From contig JADDOH010000163.1 in assembly GCA_016648135.1 (NCBI GenBank), positions 334,700 to 398,699 of the forward strand: a stretch of 64,000 bases of DNA, written 5' to 3'. Origin of the DNA: Agrypnia vestita. Taxonomy: Eukaryota > Arthropoda > Insecta > Trichoptera > Phryganeidae. Position 1 is the first letter of the stretch, and each line of letters opens with the position of its first letter. This document shows positions 44,936 to 56,419 of this stretch, in pieces. The notes under the pieces were generated by a model. It was given only the letters and a program-made list of their open reading frames with translations. It did not search any database and was not told where the DNA came from. The position numbers and the translations under genes are program-made.

Positions 44936-47900
44936 TAGCACTCGTAATACTACTATTTTATTTATTTTACTACAAGAGATAAAAATAGTAAATTACGCCA
45001 ATTATAAACTTTCCACTGAAAATTAATTATTAAAGATATTAGCAAAGGGTGACATTATGATGATAAGATGACACTATGATAAGCTCCCGCATTCGTAACC
45101 CATTCAAGAATGTACATTTTTATGATATTCATCTCATTTACATGCCTTTGTAGCTTACTCGCAAAGCAATACACATATTTTAATATTGCGTTCTATCAAC
45201 CACACTAGACATCACTGTACGTAAGATCGCATTGCTGAATCGTATGCAATTAATTTGATTTTTTATATTAAAGGTAAGAATAAAGTGATCTAAGAAATAT
45301 TCGATTAAGTTCACATATTTAATTTATTATCACTAACTTCTTAAATTTTTTCAAATTCGCTTTATGGCGCCATTTTATAAATAAAATAATTAACATTTTA
45401 TTTTAACCCCATTCAAATTTTATTTTAAAAATTCAACGTTTTTCGGGAGCGATGCTTCTGCCTTAAGGATAACGTGTCTACCCTCCTTGAGTATTTTTCT
45501 TTTTAGTTCTCTCAATTGATTTTGAAAAAAAAACAAGTACTAAAAACTTATAGAAGGGGATGTAAAAACACATTTTATTATTTTAAATACATTTAATGTC
45601 ATTATACTTTTATTTCTCTAGCAGACCAGATATCAACCAGCCCTGTCGATTGTCACAGCTCAGCCCTGAGATCTTGTGGTCACGTAGCGGCCACACCAAT
45701 GCGCGGATCTTTTCGTATTCATTTCGCAATTTCGTAATCGCAAGACTATCTTAACTTAACTACATAATAATAGTACAAACAAACCCAATTTATAATAACT
45801 CGGAACATTAAACATTAACATTAAACATCAAGCTTTTATTAATTTATACCTAATTACCACATTAAAACCTAAAATTTTGTATTAATTGTTCTAGAAATCA
45901 CTGTCGAAGGCGCATTTTATTTTTCCTCATCGCGATTCAGACATTTTATAAAATCATTAAAAAAAGTTCAATCATTTTCTACTTAACCCTCGCTTATTGG
46001 TTTTTTTGTTGGGAATGTCAAAAACTTTTACCCCAGTCGACTTTTGATCATTTTAAATCAATCAAATACATTGAAAGTAATGGGTATAATTCTGAAGTTC
46101 AACGGAAACTTCCAAAAGAATGCTTATAGGAAGGTAAGAATTTATCTTTTTATATCCGAGTACCTCCAGTCAATTGAATGGGATTTGGAAAACGGCCTTA
46201 ATAGCAGTATCAGGGATATTTTATTGGTTATTTGCAAAGGCTTTTTTGCTTACATTTTACTGTACAAGGCTTTGTGGAATTTAATTAAAGTTAGGAAATT
46301 TCAAACGAATATTTCTTTCATTTATTTAATATTTTTTAACAAATATATGATACATTAATAAATAAACAGATATATGTATTCCGCTAGTTTCCTTTATTAA
46401 TACTTGCCGTATTTCCTGGCTATTTTAAGACAGAAAAAATAGTACTTACGTATCCAGGATAAGGCTGAGTGAAGTTAGTGAAGACTGAAAATTTTAGAGG
46501 TAAAATCTCCTCCATCCATTACTTACAAGAAATAAATAGTAATATTAAACAACAATTATTTATAATATACGTTATTTGAATATATTATTGTAATTCACCT
46601 CACACGTAAAACGCTTTTTAAAAAGTCACTGTATTGTTGAATAATTATTCTTCATAAAATATTCAGTGTGCAATAAAACAAATGTTCAAAAGATTTTTTT
46701 TGTATGATGTTTGCATATAAAATTGCATTTACATTAAATCATATTCTTTCTATGTACATCTAATAGACTTTGAATAACGCGTTCGGGAAGATTTTATTTT
46801 ATTTTTTTAAATAAATATTTATCCCTATGTAAATTTATCTGCACTAGAATAAATATATTTGGCAGGGTAACAGATTGTTGTTACCAACTGGTAACTAATA
46901 ATAACAAGATTCAATTTGTTTCCTATATTATATGTCACTTAGTCTATTTTATTTTATTTGTTCATTGTTAAACGATTTCACATTAAATTTGCAAACATTA
47001 CGTGTATTTTCGGGGAAATTTTACGCTTATATTTAGGAAATTTTAATAATATGAAATTATTTTCAACAAAATCTGATGTAAAAAAATATTCACATCATTT
47101 GCTGAAACCTTCTGATTTTGTAACAAATTTCTGTGTAAGCTCAGATTTTTTTTTTGTAATTAAAAAAAGCATATTTGACATGGTTTACAATCGCAGTATA
47201 ATAATACTCTATTATAATATACGGTAACCGTTTTTTTTTTTTTTGTATGTTGGAGTTTACTCAACTAGCACTAGGGAAACACCCTCGGGAACATCCTGGA
47301 AGGAAATTCATAAGTGCTATTTGTGAACTTTTCTTACATTATTACAATTTCTACATAGATTTAATAAATAAATCCTAAAAAAAAAATTATGTTCTAATTT
47401 AATAATCTAATTATGTTCTAATTAATTCATCTAATTTTGAGATGATTTTAAATATATTACGACAAAAAATTAAGATTAAGCGACGTTCATTCTATATTTA
47501 AGCATTCCTGCTGAAATATTTTCTAATTATCTTTCTGATTTTATTATAATATTTCGAGCCTAGCTTGCTAATGGTTTTCTAACCAACTCAATTGAGAAGC
47601 CAACCAAATTTAATACGATTATCACGTAATTTGCACAGAGCTAACAGTCAAATATTATTAAACAGCCTACAAGGTCGATTTCTTGGTCGTGGCACTTCGA
47701 GGATATCTAATGAAAACGAATTTTCGAAAAGATTCTGAACGGTCGTGAAAACGTGAGGATATTCTTACTTGTTTAATTCATTACATGTTTTTCGGCAGAT
47801 GTCGGTACGGAATACATCCATGAAGTACCGTGACTTTTAGACATTTAGTTTTACGAAAGCCAACTTAAAGCAGCCTTCAATAAATTTAAAAATTTTGACT

Positions 47901-48458
47901 CCTTTTTTCTGTAATATACATGTTACATACAATGATACATTTACCCAATTTTCAAAAAGGTTCCATTCTCGGAGACGCACTTTTGTATACAGAAGATCAG
48001 GTCGTTTAATCTAGATCGATTCAGCTTCAGCTTCAGTTGGACTTGAACTTGATCTCCATCGCGCCAGACGCGCTGGCGACAACGGAGCGGTGATTATATC
48101 GACTCGGAGTTTTTAATTTTCGTAAAGCGTATTCGTAGCTAATGATGAAGTAAGGACCGTAATTGTGCTAGATCGTATTGAAAAAATATTTTTAAAAAAT
48201 GATTTTTTATTATAAACAGGTACCTATGTAAACAGTATACAATATTTTGAGGAGTATGAATAATAAGTGGGTCAAAATATGATAAGAAAACCTCTATTAT
48301 TATATAATACTAATCATTATACTCAACCATATTTTATTATTTTATTAGTGAGGTACAAAAGAAAATGAGAGTGGTTAAAATAGTATCAAATCAAAATACT
48401 AGAAAATTTAACAATAAGTCGTAAATAATAAAAATATCTATGATTATAAAGCCATGCA
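44936..48458. other. Long unassigned AT-rich interval
   Basis: No gene, splice-bounded exon or transposon end recognised. Open frames at 46044-46358 and 46958-47227 are AT-driven and lack known motifs. A short GC palindrome GCGCCAGACGCGCTGGCG lies near 48061. Confidence 0.45.
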
Positions 48459-49172
48459 TTCACTAGGGGACAAGTTGTCCCTCAACATCACGCGCGGCAT
48501 AGAGTCTACGTGACGTTGCAACGTCCCCCACTGTTCCGCGACGTCGCGCACAACATAGCGGGGATTTCTACGTGCCGCGGCAATGTTGCCAACAGCACGG
48601 TACCCGAGCGAGCGCACCGCGACATCATGCCGCGCGTCAGTACCACGTGGTATGTTTACAAGTGAATGCGCGTGCGCTGTAACTGTATACTACTTAACAT
48701 GACATAAGTGTGGGGAAACAAGATTGTTATCCTACTGATCGAGCTCTAATTGAGCTGTAATTGTCTGATGTGAGGACCATCAGCGTTCCGTAATATTGTG
48801 TCTTGCTTGGCTATGGAAGGCCCGATTATTTGTAATAAATTTTCAAAATCAGTTGTTGTCATTCGAGTGAAATTGGCAAAAGATCCGTCAGATATTCGAA
48901 GAACGCATAGAATATCCATCTTTCTTTCTCTTTGGAGTAAATAATTTCGCACCCACCACCTTTTTCTCCTCTTACGTTTCGATAAACTCGTAAGAATAAA
49001 TAGATGCGCAACACCAATCATCATAACCTCACCGGGCGACATTTCCGCGACAAGTGGTATGTGAGTCCCGGTGTGTACACGTCAAATGACCGCGTCATGG
49101 TCCCCGAATCATGAGCGTGGATGTCGATGCGACATGCCGCGCGAAATGTTGCGTTATTTGTCCCCTAGTGAA
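48459..49172 (-). mobile_element. PIF/Harbinger derivative
   Basis: 714 bp with perfect inverted ends TTCACTAGGGGACAA / TTGTCCCCTAGTGAA. The similarity extends inward to about 45 bp through CGCGCGGCAT. Strongly GC/CpG-rich against an AT-rich background. A truncated Harbinger transposase N terminus lies inside. The 3-bp target duplication is not clear. It is a deleted, non-autonomous copy. Confidence 0.8.
48746..49042 (-). pseudogene. Harbinger transposase N-terminal fragment
   Basis: Contains RKRRKRWWVRNYLLQRERK and later FTRMTTTDFENLLQIIGPSI followed by AKQDT. This is the characteristic N-terminal block of Harbinger-type nucleases ('RRWWVRPWL...FRNFLRM....FEELL..VGP.I.KQDT'). The DDE catalytic domain is deleted, so no enzyme is made. 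The frame starts near 49042 and ends within the right TIR-proximal region at 48746. Confidence 0.8.
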
Positions 49173-51600
49173 TACAGGGCTTAATATACCTGTTATAATT
49201 TATATTTATATTCGGTAAAGCGAATGTTCGTTATATTTCTATTGTTGTCATTTTATACTATATTCGTCTGAGCGAATATTGGTATGAACAAAGTTATGAT
49301 ATTATTTCTAACGGTCTACTAGTTACAAAAATAAATTTATTTAAAAAAATGTGCTTTTGTAGGTATTGGAAAATTGTGGAATTTTTGATTTGTGTATTGG
49401 AGAATTGCGCAGATTTTGAATTCTGTGTATTGGATAAGTCCCACATAATATGTTTACAATTATTAACAATTTGTTTATTTGTGGGTGAGCAGTATTGCAA
49501 TAAATTTCTATTATTTCTGGCAAATAACGAATGTTAATTAACTCTTACAGATTAGAGCTATCTATTTTACTAAGCAGAATTTCAATAATGCAAGTAGATC
49601 AAACTTTATCAAATTCATGAAGCACGGAAAATTATAATTTTAAAGTTCCTGTGGTATTTTTAACTTATAATTAACAGATCTCCCAAATTAATTTTTTAAA
49701 GAAGTTTCCATTTTTATAAATTAATTCTAAAAATTTAAGTAAAAATAAACAAAAATGTGAAAAAATCATTGAAGTATCTCTAAAAATAAAAAAGTTATGG
49801 GACTTTAAAGTTAAAGTTTAAGTTTTAGCTTTAAAGTTAAAGTTAAAAAACTAATAGTTGCAAAAATAATATCGTTTCATGCGACGGTCCAGCGTATGAC
49901 GTCACTTGACCTATATGACGCGGCTTGAACTCGCTATTGCCTATGGCGCGATGATCTCGACTAGGTCAAATGAAATTTTCTTAGTACGCATGTAAAATCT
50001 AATTAAATAATCGACGTTTTAATGGTTTTATTGATACTGCAATACAGGAAACAGAACGTTAAATTTTATCCTTTTTTAAAACGGTATATTTAACAACTTG
50101 TCAAAAAATATTATGTCTGAATAGCACCACTTATTTTTCAAACTTTATACAATCAATTTGTAAATAAAATATTTGGTCTTTATTTAAAAATATAGAGATT
50201 AAGTGTACCAAAGATAACTCTATTGCATGAAAACTAAAATAGTGTTTCGGGGTTATAATTTTTTTGATTTTATAACAATATATTTGTTCATATTTTTTTA
50301 AAGAAATACTTCAAGAGTAAATGGATCTATAATAAAAAAATTGATTAAAGCCTGTTTAACTATGGGTTTTGCAAAATAATTTAATAAGTTTACGTTAAAT
50401 TTAGCAAATACGAAAATCGTGTATTGGGGCCTGTTAAATAGTCTTATTTGTCAATCATGTATTGTTAGATTTCAAAAAAAAATCACCGTTTTATTATTTT
50501 TGATCTATATTTAGATTCTGTTAAGTTAAATATAGTATTACCAACATCTGGAAACTTCTCCATTATGTAAGAATCCACATTGTCTCTCAGAATATTGATC
50601 ACAGCATTGAGAGTCATACTCGACCAAAGTCATCACTGAAGACGTACAACTAAGCTTCGTATTTCTATCATAGGTATTTCTAATATTTTATTTTCTGACT
50701 TTTGCAGGAATTATTTTGTTTTTCTTTTATCCGAAGTTACACCTAATTTGTTGATTGCATATTGATAAATATTATTAATCAATAATATTGAAGGCGTTTT
50801 ATTGATCATTAATATTACTGGGGCTGGCCCACAGACGGCTCAATATTAGGTACTGTTCATCAGTGGCGTGCACCGCATACAAGCAAAAATTCTAGCCGTA
50901 ATTCGTCCTACAGTCAGATGTTTTATTTCCGACGTTTCTGTATCCAACTTCATGTCAATTCATAATTTATCTTACTTGTTTGCGCCCAACAAATTTGTTC
51001 CATAAATCTAGTCGAGAAAAAACTCTTCCTGAACTTTTGGCTCATCTCTTTGTCTGCGAGTTTTTTGTAATGGACAAGTAAATTTTTCATATAATAGCGT
51101 GTTTCTTCGAAAGGTCTAACGTGACGTGAGAACTGCGCACTTGCAGAACACGTCACTTGCAGAAATGACATTTTTACAAATTCCACCCAAAACTTTTTTG
51201 TGTGAATTCTATTTCTCTTTTCTATGGTGAATTCTATCTGAATTCTGTCAAATCATAATTTTTTTATTTTTTTATTTTTATATGAATTACTGAGTTCAAC
51301 AATCACACAAATTCAATCTGTTTCTATTTACATGAATTAGTTTATGGCAATTTATTAAGAAACTTAGTAAAATGTAGCTACTCAAAATAGTTCATTATAT
51401 ATAGTTAAAAAATATACAAAATATGTAGGTATATATCGATATGCGTATATATTTTTTTTAAATATAGATATACAGTTAGTCGCAGCATAACCTAAGTTTA
51501 TATTCATGCACGCCACTGCTATTCATTATTTCAGTATTGACTCTACTATCAAGGTGAGAATATTTTCGCACCGCGTTGTACTGTACTCTGCCACAGTGGT
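49173..51600. other. Unassigned AT-rich interval
   Basis: Includes short internal repeats (GTATTGGA units at 49361-49435; TTTAAAGTTAAAGT units at 49803-49850). A 78-codon - strand frame at 50950-51186 has no recognisable domain. Nothing else is supported. Confidence 0.45.
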
Positions 51601-51639
51601 TAAATATTTTCAATAGATCATTTTTTTGGTTCATTTATA

Positions 51640-52965
51640 ACAAAAAATGTTGAATTGTTAAGTAAAAACACTTATTAAATGTTAAATAATAACATTCAGA
51701 TTGCCTACACAAAAAACAACACTCAGGTAGAAAACAAATGCGAATTAAAGGACCTAGGAATAATCGTCGCAATAAAACTTATTTTTAAAGAGCACTTTGA
51801 CTATATTATCTCCAAAGCCTACAGTATGCTGGGATTCATACTTCGAACCTGCAAACACTTCAAAAATCCTCACTCATTAAAATTTTTATACTATGCCTAT
51901 GTTCGCAGTCACTTGGAGTATGCATCTCAGGTCTGGAATCCATAACAAGATTACATGCACTGCGAGATTATAACAAATTCAGAAAAGGTTTCTACGTTGC
52001 CTCAATGGTAAATCCGGCATGTACTTCGACTCATACACGGAAGCAACGGACTTCTATAACATGAGAACCCTGGAACGTAGAAGAGCACGAGCTAATCAAA
52101 TACTACTTTTCAAGCTACTTCAGGGAGATATTGACAGTCCCAGCCAACTGGAGCTGGTTTCACTCCACGCTCCATCAAGGCGAACCCGACAGTCCGTGCT
52201 CTTCCATGTACCCAGAAGTAGAACCTCTTATGCACAGAACTCATTCATCCAGCGAACATGTAAAGCATACAATGACCACTTCAATGACATTGATATATTT
52301 AATACTAACATCTCAGCTCTTAAAAATCGTATTATTTGTTTCTATATCGTATATTACAGTTGCCGGCAAGCTTCTTGAAATTTTTTGGCGTAGTGGGGGA
52401 ATGCGCAGAAGACAAAATTTGGGTTTTGTTGGTGGAATGGTACATGCGCAAACTTCCCCCCACTACGCCGTAAAATTTCAAGATGTTTGCCGGCTACTGT
52501 ATTTGTTTTTATATCTTAACCGGACTGACTTAGACCGACTATCATCATACAAGCACCCTAGCCAAACTCTCATCACTCTTTGCACCTATGCACACCTTTG
52601 CACCTATGCACCTGTGCACCTATGCACAGCATAGCCCCATATCTTCACCACATACGCAGAATACATACACACTCCACTCAACCACAATCCCATACACCTC
52701 ACTCCACTTCCCCCTCTCACTCCCTCTCCTATCTCTCTCTTTTATGTATTTTTTCTCTTCTTTTTGCTCTTGTCCTTTCTGGATTACTTTGTATTTTTAT
52801 TTCTGTTTTGCTTTGACTTAGGTAATATCTTATGCCGTGGATCTCTACCAACTATCCAATACATTATGCCATTATAATAAATTGTACTGTTGAGATTCCT
52901 AAGATAATATAAATAAAAAATAAAATATAAATAAAAAAATAAAATAAATAAATAAATAATATAAA
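51640..52965 (+). mobile_element. 5'-truncated LINE (jockey/CR1-like) with MITE inside
   Basis: Encodes the end of a reverse transcriptase polyprotein: CELKDLGIIV, KAYSMLGFILRTCKHF and VRSHLEYASQVWNP (51679-51945), then after a frame break ATDFYNMRTLERRRARANQI, SRRTRQSVLFHVPRSRTSYA and NSFIQRTCKAYNDHFNDIDI (52019-52330). A pyrimidine-rich 3' region follows, and an A-rich ATAAATAAA tail sits near 52908-52965. It is the same broad family as 6087-8440 and 13740-14230. The RT catalytic core is missing. Confidence 0.82.
52355..52501. mobile_element. 147-bp hairpin MITE
   Basis: The inverted ends TACAGTTGCCGGCAAGC and, from the right, TACAGTAGCCGGCAAAC continue through TCTTGAAATTTT and GGCGTAGTGGGG to arms of about 55 bp around a short loop. 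It interrupts the LINE near the end of its coding region. The TA at each end suggests a Tc1/mariner-type target. It is non-coding. Confidence 0.85.
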
Positions 52966-53125
52966 GAATGTTATTGAGAGTTTGGTATATTTGATTTAAT
53001 TATTTTTGGTTAAATTTAAACGAATTATAAAGTATTGACACTATTTAACTTCATTTCTTGTTGAATTAACAAATCCACTCCCTCAGGTATCACAAAGAAT
53101 CACTTACCCCAATATACTTCAGCAT

Positions 53126-53706
53126 ACAGGGTGTCTCATAGCTAGTAGAAACAAGTGAATTCTTGCTTTTATTATGAGTCCAAAATGCTCCAACCACGAC
53201 AATAGTTGTGGAGATGTGCAATATCAAAGTTTGCACTTTTTTCATTCGCTTTAATACAAATCAAATCAAACATAATAATTTGGTTGTCTGTCCGTCTGCT
53301 CGTCCGTCTGTCTGTCTGGCGGTCTGTCTGTCCTTAACTTCGTGTAACGAATTCGTGAATTCTAACAATTTTTTTTTAGAATTCACGGCTAAAAAACAAA
53401 TTAAACTGCCAGAGATGGGGCTTGAACCTTGGGTCAGCAAACCCGAACCGGCCGCTCTAAGCAAGTTGCTCTCATCGCCTCACCGTGGAACGCCAAAAAG
53501 ATACCATAAATATAAACTAGGGCTTAGCAAAGGCGCGAAGCAATGTTCCATCATTTTTGACGGGATACAGCTAGCAAAATGCAAATATTGCACATCTCCA
53601 TAATTATTGATATTAATTAGGTCACGATTGCTTGAACATTTTCGACTCATCATCGAGGCAGAAATCCACCTGTAAAGTTTTTGCTAGTAGTTATGAGACC
53701 TTCCCC
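53126..53706. mobile_element. Foldback element, family F, third copy
   Basis: The left arm TACAGGGTGTCTCATAGCTA ... TTGTGGAGATGTGCAATATC matches the reverse complement of the right arm (ending GCTAGTAGTTATGAGACC), about 110 bp each. The interior holds a CTGTCTGTC microsatellite (53287-53333) and a tRNA-like stretch on the - strand (B-box-like GGTTCAAGCCCC near 53418-53429), different from the interior of the other copies. Open frames in it are incidental. Confidence 0.75.
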
Positions 53707-53912
53707 TTCCCTGTTTTTCCTTTTCCTATTATCCATTTAGAGTTTTCCTTTTTTACGCTTCAACAGGCCAAGAGGCCCAATTACAGAAGCGAAAGACATC
53801 CCAAAACACCCAGGCTTGAGCAAATCACAGACTAATTGTGACCTCACCGGGAATCGAACCCGGAACCCTCGGTATGAGAAGCCAGTGTCGTACCCACTGA
53901 GCTACGAGGGCG
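53707..53912 (-). mobile_element. tRNA-derived SINE
   Basis: The head at 53912-53838 on the - strand has a perfect A box TAGCTCAGTGGG (53893-53904) and a perfect B box GGTTCGATTCC (53850-53860), so it can in principle be read by RNA polymerase III. The anticodon arm pairs poorly, so I do not call it a tRNA gene. The body carries TTTTGGGATGTCTTTC, shared in part with the SINE at 19881-20042. It abuts the end of the foldback element at 53706. Confidence 0.7.
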
Positions 53913-54439
53913 TTAGAACTGTTCGTGGAACGGTCTAGGAGAAACTGATGTGATATTGCACAGAATGCCAATATTTTACCCCACACAGAGTTGATAATAA
54001 TATTGATGACTCATCAATAAATTTTATACCAAAATAAATTTTTCTGGGCGGCTCTATTATTGACAATATTTATCTTCACACGATCAATAATATTGATATA
54101 CTTAGCTAGACCGCATTCAAAAGAATGTGCGCAAAAAATATGTGTTGTTAGGATACAAAAAATTAACACAAAAGAAGTTTTTCTAGTAAGTATGTAACCT
54201 TTTTTAAACTAAAAAATATATATTTATTTGTCTTGCCTCATATCATATTGAGGCTTGTAATACGGGTTTGCCAGGCAACTTTTCCTCGCTTTTTTCTTAC
54301 CGGACAAAGCTAGGGAATGGTCTTTTGATTGTGTTCGACCTATAGTGTACGAGGGTCATAATAGAGTTTCAGAGCCAATAAAATTTCCGAAAACATGAAA
54401 CAGCAATAATTTCGCACACAAGTTTTGCCAATAAAATCG
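53913..54439. other. Unassigned DNA
   Basis: No feature recognised. Confidence 0.45.
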
Positions 54440-55520
54440 CCCCTTTGAGCTGAAAACAAAAAACTAACCCATAAAAACCAAGTTTTTATTATACTCCCTT
54501 TCTCATTTGTATTGTTTCCAATTTGATATTCTATTAACATAACATCTATTAACATAAACCTCTTGCTTTAAGTTCATATGGAAATTCTATTCCATGTATT
54601 TTATTATCCTTAAAACTTATAGAATATTGAAAACGTAGTAATTGGTATAGGGGGACACGGCGTCGGCGAAACCATCTGATCGGACCCATGGCTCGAGTCA
54701 GACTAGTTGAAACAGGTTTCGCGCCTTCTCCATGCGTCGGGCTCCTTCTCATTTGTATGGTTTACAATTTGAAAAAAGCGTTAAAATTTCTAAAAATCCA
54801 AAGATACACTATAATTAAATTTTAAAATGAAAATTTGTTAGATCATTTTTGTCGTCGCCACGAGTCTGACTGAAATGTTTCAGCTCGATAGAATCACGGG
54901 AAAACGGTTGAAAAACGATCCAAAAATTTTTCGACAGGCAACCAGACGCTACGAGTTAAAAGGAAGGGAGTAAAAAATTAAACAATATTTATATATTGTT
55001 TATATATATCGTTAAAATTTCGAAAAATCCAAAATTATACTGTAATTTTTAAAAATTTTCAAACGAATATTTTTAAAATCATTTTAATCGTCGCCACGAG
55101 ATTGCCTGCAAAATTTCAGCTCGATTGGGTCACGGAAAAAGGGTTAAAAATCGATCCAAAGTTTTTTCGGCAGACTAGCAGACGCTACGAGTTAAAAGAA
55201 AGGGAGTAAAAAAGTAACCCTTAAAAACCAAGTTTTTACAATACTCCCTTTCTTATTTTATCAGGTTTCGTGTCTACCAGACGCGTCGGAGTCATTATTC
55301 AGTTGTATGAAAAAACCATTAATATTTTGAATAATCCAAAATTATACTATAATTATTATTTTTTAACGAAAATTTGATAGATCATTTTAATCGTCGCCAC
55401 GAGTAAGCTTGCAAAGTTTCAGCTCGATTGGATAACGGGAAAAGGGTTAAAAATCGACAGACAACCAGACGCCACGAGTTAAAATAAAGGGAGCAAAAAG
55501 CAGCGAACCTTTTTTAAACT
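54440..55520. repeat. Tandem repeat block with 236-303 bp spacing
   Basis: Three diverged units share the order AAAATCCAAA.ATACT, TCGTCGCCACGAG (about 54852, 55088, 55391), TTTCAGCTCGAT, GGGAAAA-GGTT, CCAGACGC.ACGAGTTAAAA and AAGGGAGTAAAA. Between units occur ACTCCCTTTCTYATT and CAGGTTTCG-CG stretches. The spacing varies because extra pieces sit between units. Satellite-like or transposon-internal; no protein recognised. Confidence 0.75.
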
Positions 55521-56349
55521 CTTTTTTAGCGTGATATTAGCATTTTCGCACTCTACTTTCTTTCGCTTTCGTGAGACAAATAATAATTTATTAAAAACTG
55601 CAAATATTTTTCAGTATGCGAACTCGTCTAGTGACATGGAAAATATTTAATTATTTGACCGCACTGCAGTTTATAAATACATCTTCTTTTAATTAATGCG
55701 TTTAAATTTATAAGAGTTGCGTGTACACGAATGAATCGCTTGTCTCGAAATTCGCGTAAAGGTAGGTACAACAACGTTGGGTGCGGAGGGAGCTACCGTT
55801 CATTGTCTATTGTGTAACCAAATGATACACACCCACCTTTACCACCAAACTTCTGCCAACCATATTTTCACAGAGAAATATGTTTTTTCTTAATAAATTA
55901 GTTTGCTAAATTAGTTATTAACGGAACGAAAAGTTAATTAATCGTCACAAGCTTCGATCGGGTCTATTTTCATTATTTTTCATTTAGTTTGTAGTATGAT
56001 AGCAATCCTTTATCGATCTCTATTATATAATATCTTACACTTCGTCAATTTTGACGAGAATTATATTTATGTAAAACAAGTACTAATATTATTTGATAAT
56101 TTGGTAGAATTCAGTTGGATTCGCACACATCCACTAATTTCTTTGTCCAAAGAATCCAAATATTAAATTAAAACCAATATTTGCGCTACAATTATTGAAA
56201 TTTTGACATTTGACAGGTGACAGATGACGTTTCTCTTAGAAACTTTAAAATTTAACAATTCTAATAATCTTGTTGTCCTGAGATTAGGAAGGTATATTTG
56301 GTACTGTGGCACGTTAGAGAAATTATATGCTATATTGTAATAAAAATTT
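55521..56349. other. Unassigned AT-rich DNA
   Basis: No feature recognised. Confidence 0.5.
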
Positions 56350-56419
56350 ACTTTAAGTCTTCTTCTTCTTCTTCTTCTACCCCTTATCCTAATGGGTCGA
56401 ATCTTTATACTTTAAGTCT
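56350..56419 (-). mobile_element. 48-bp LINE stub with perfect 11-bp target duplications
   Basis: ACTTTAAGTCT occurs at 56350-56360 and 56409-56419. Between them are 48 bp: a TTC-triplet tail, then CTACCCCTTATCCTAATGGG, which resembles the 3' end of the RTE-like LINE at 41445-41480 (TTCCTCCCCTTGTCCTAGTAGGG). This is a reverse-transcribed insertion that stopped almost at once. Confidence 0.85.

Noticed and set aside
46044..47227. Two open frames of 89 and 104 codons
   Set aside because: Lys/Asn/Ile/Phe-rich composition with no motif; expected by chance in AT-rich DNA.
53838..53912. tRNA gene with perfect A and B boxes
   Set aside because: The anticodon arm pairs poorly and a SINE body shared with another locus follows directly, so it is a SINE head and not a functional tRNA.
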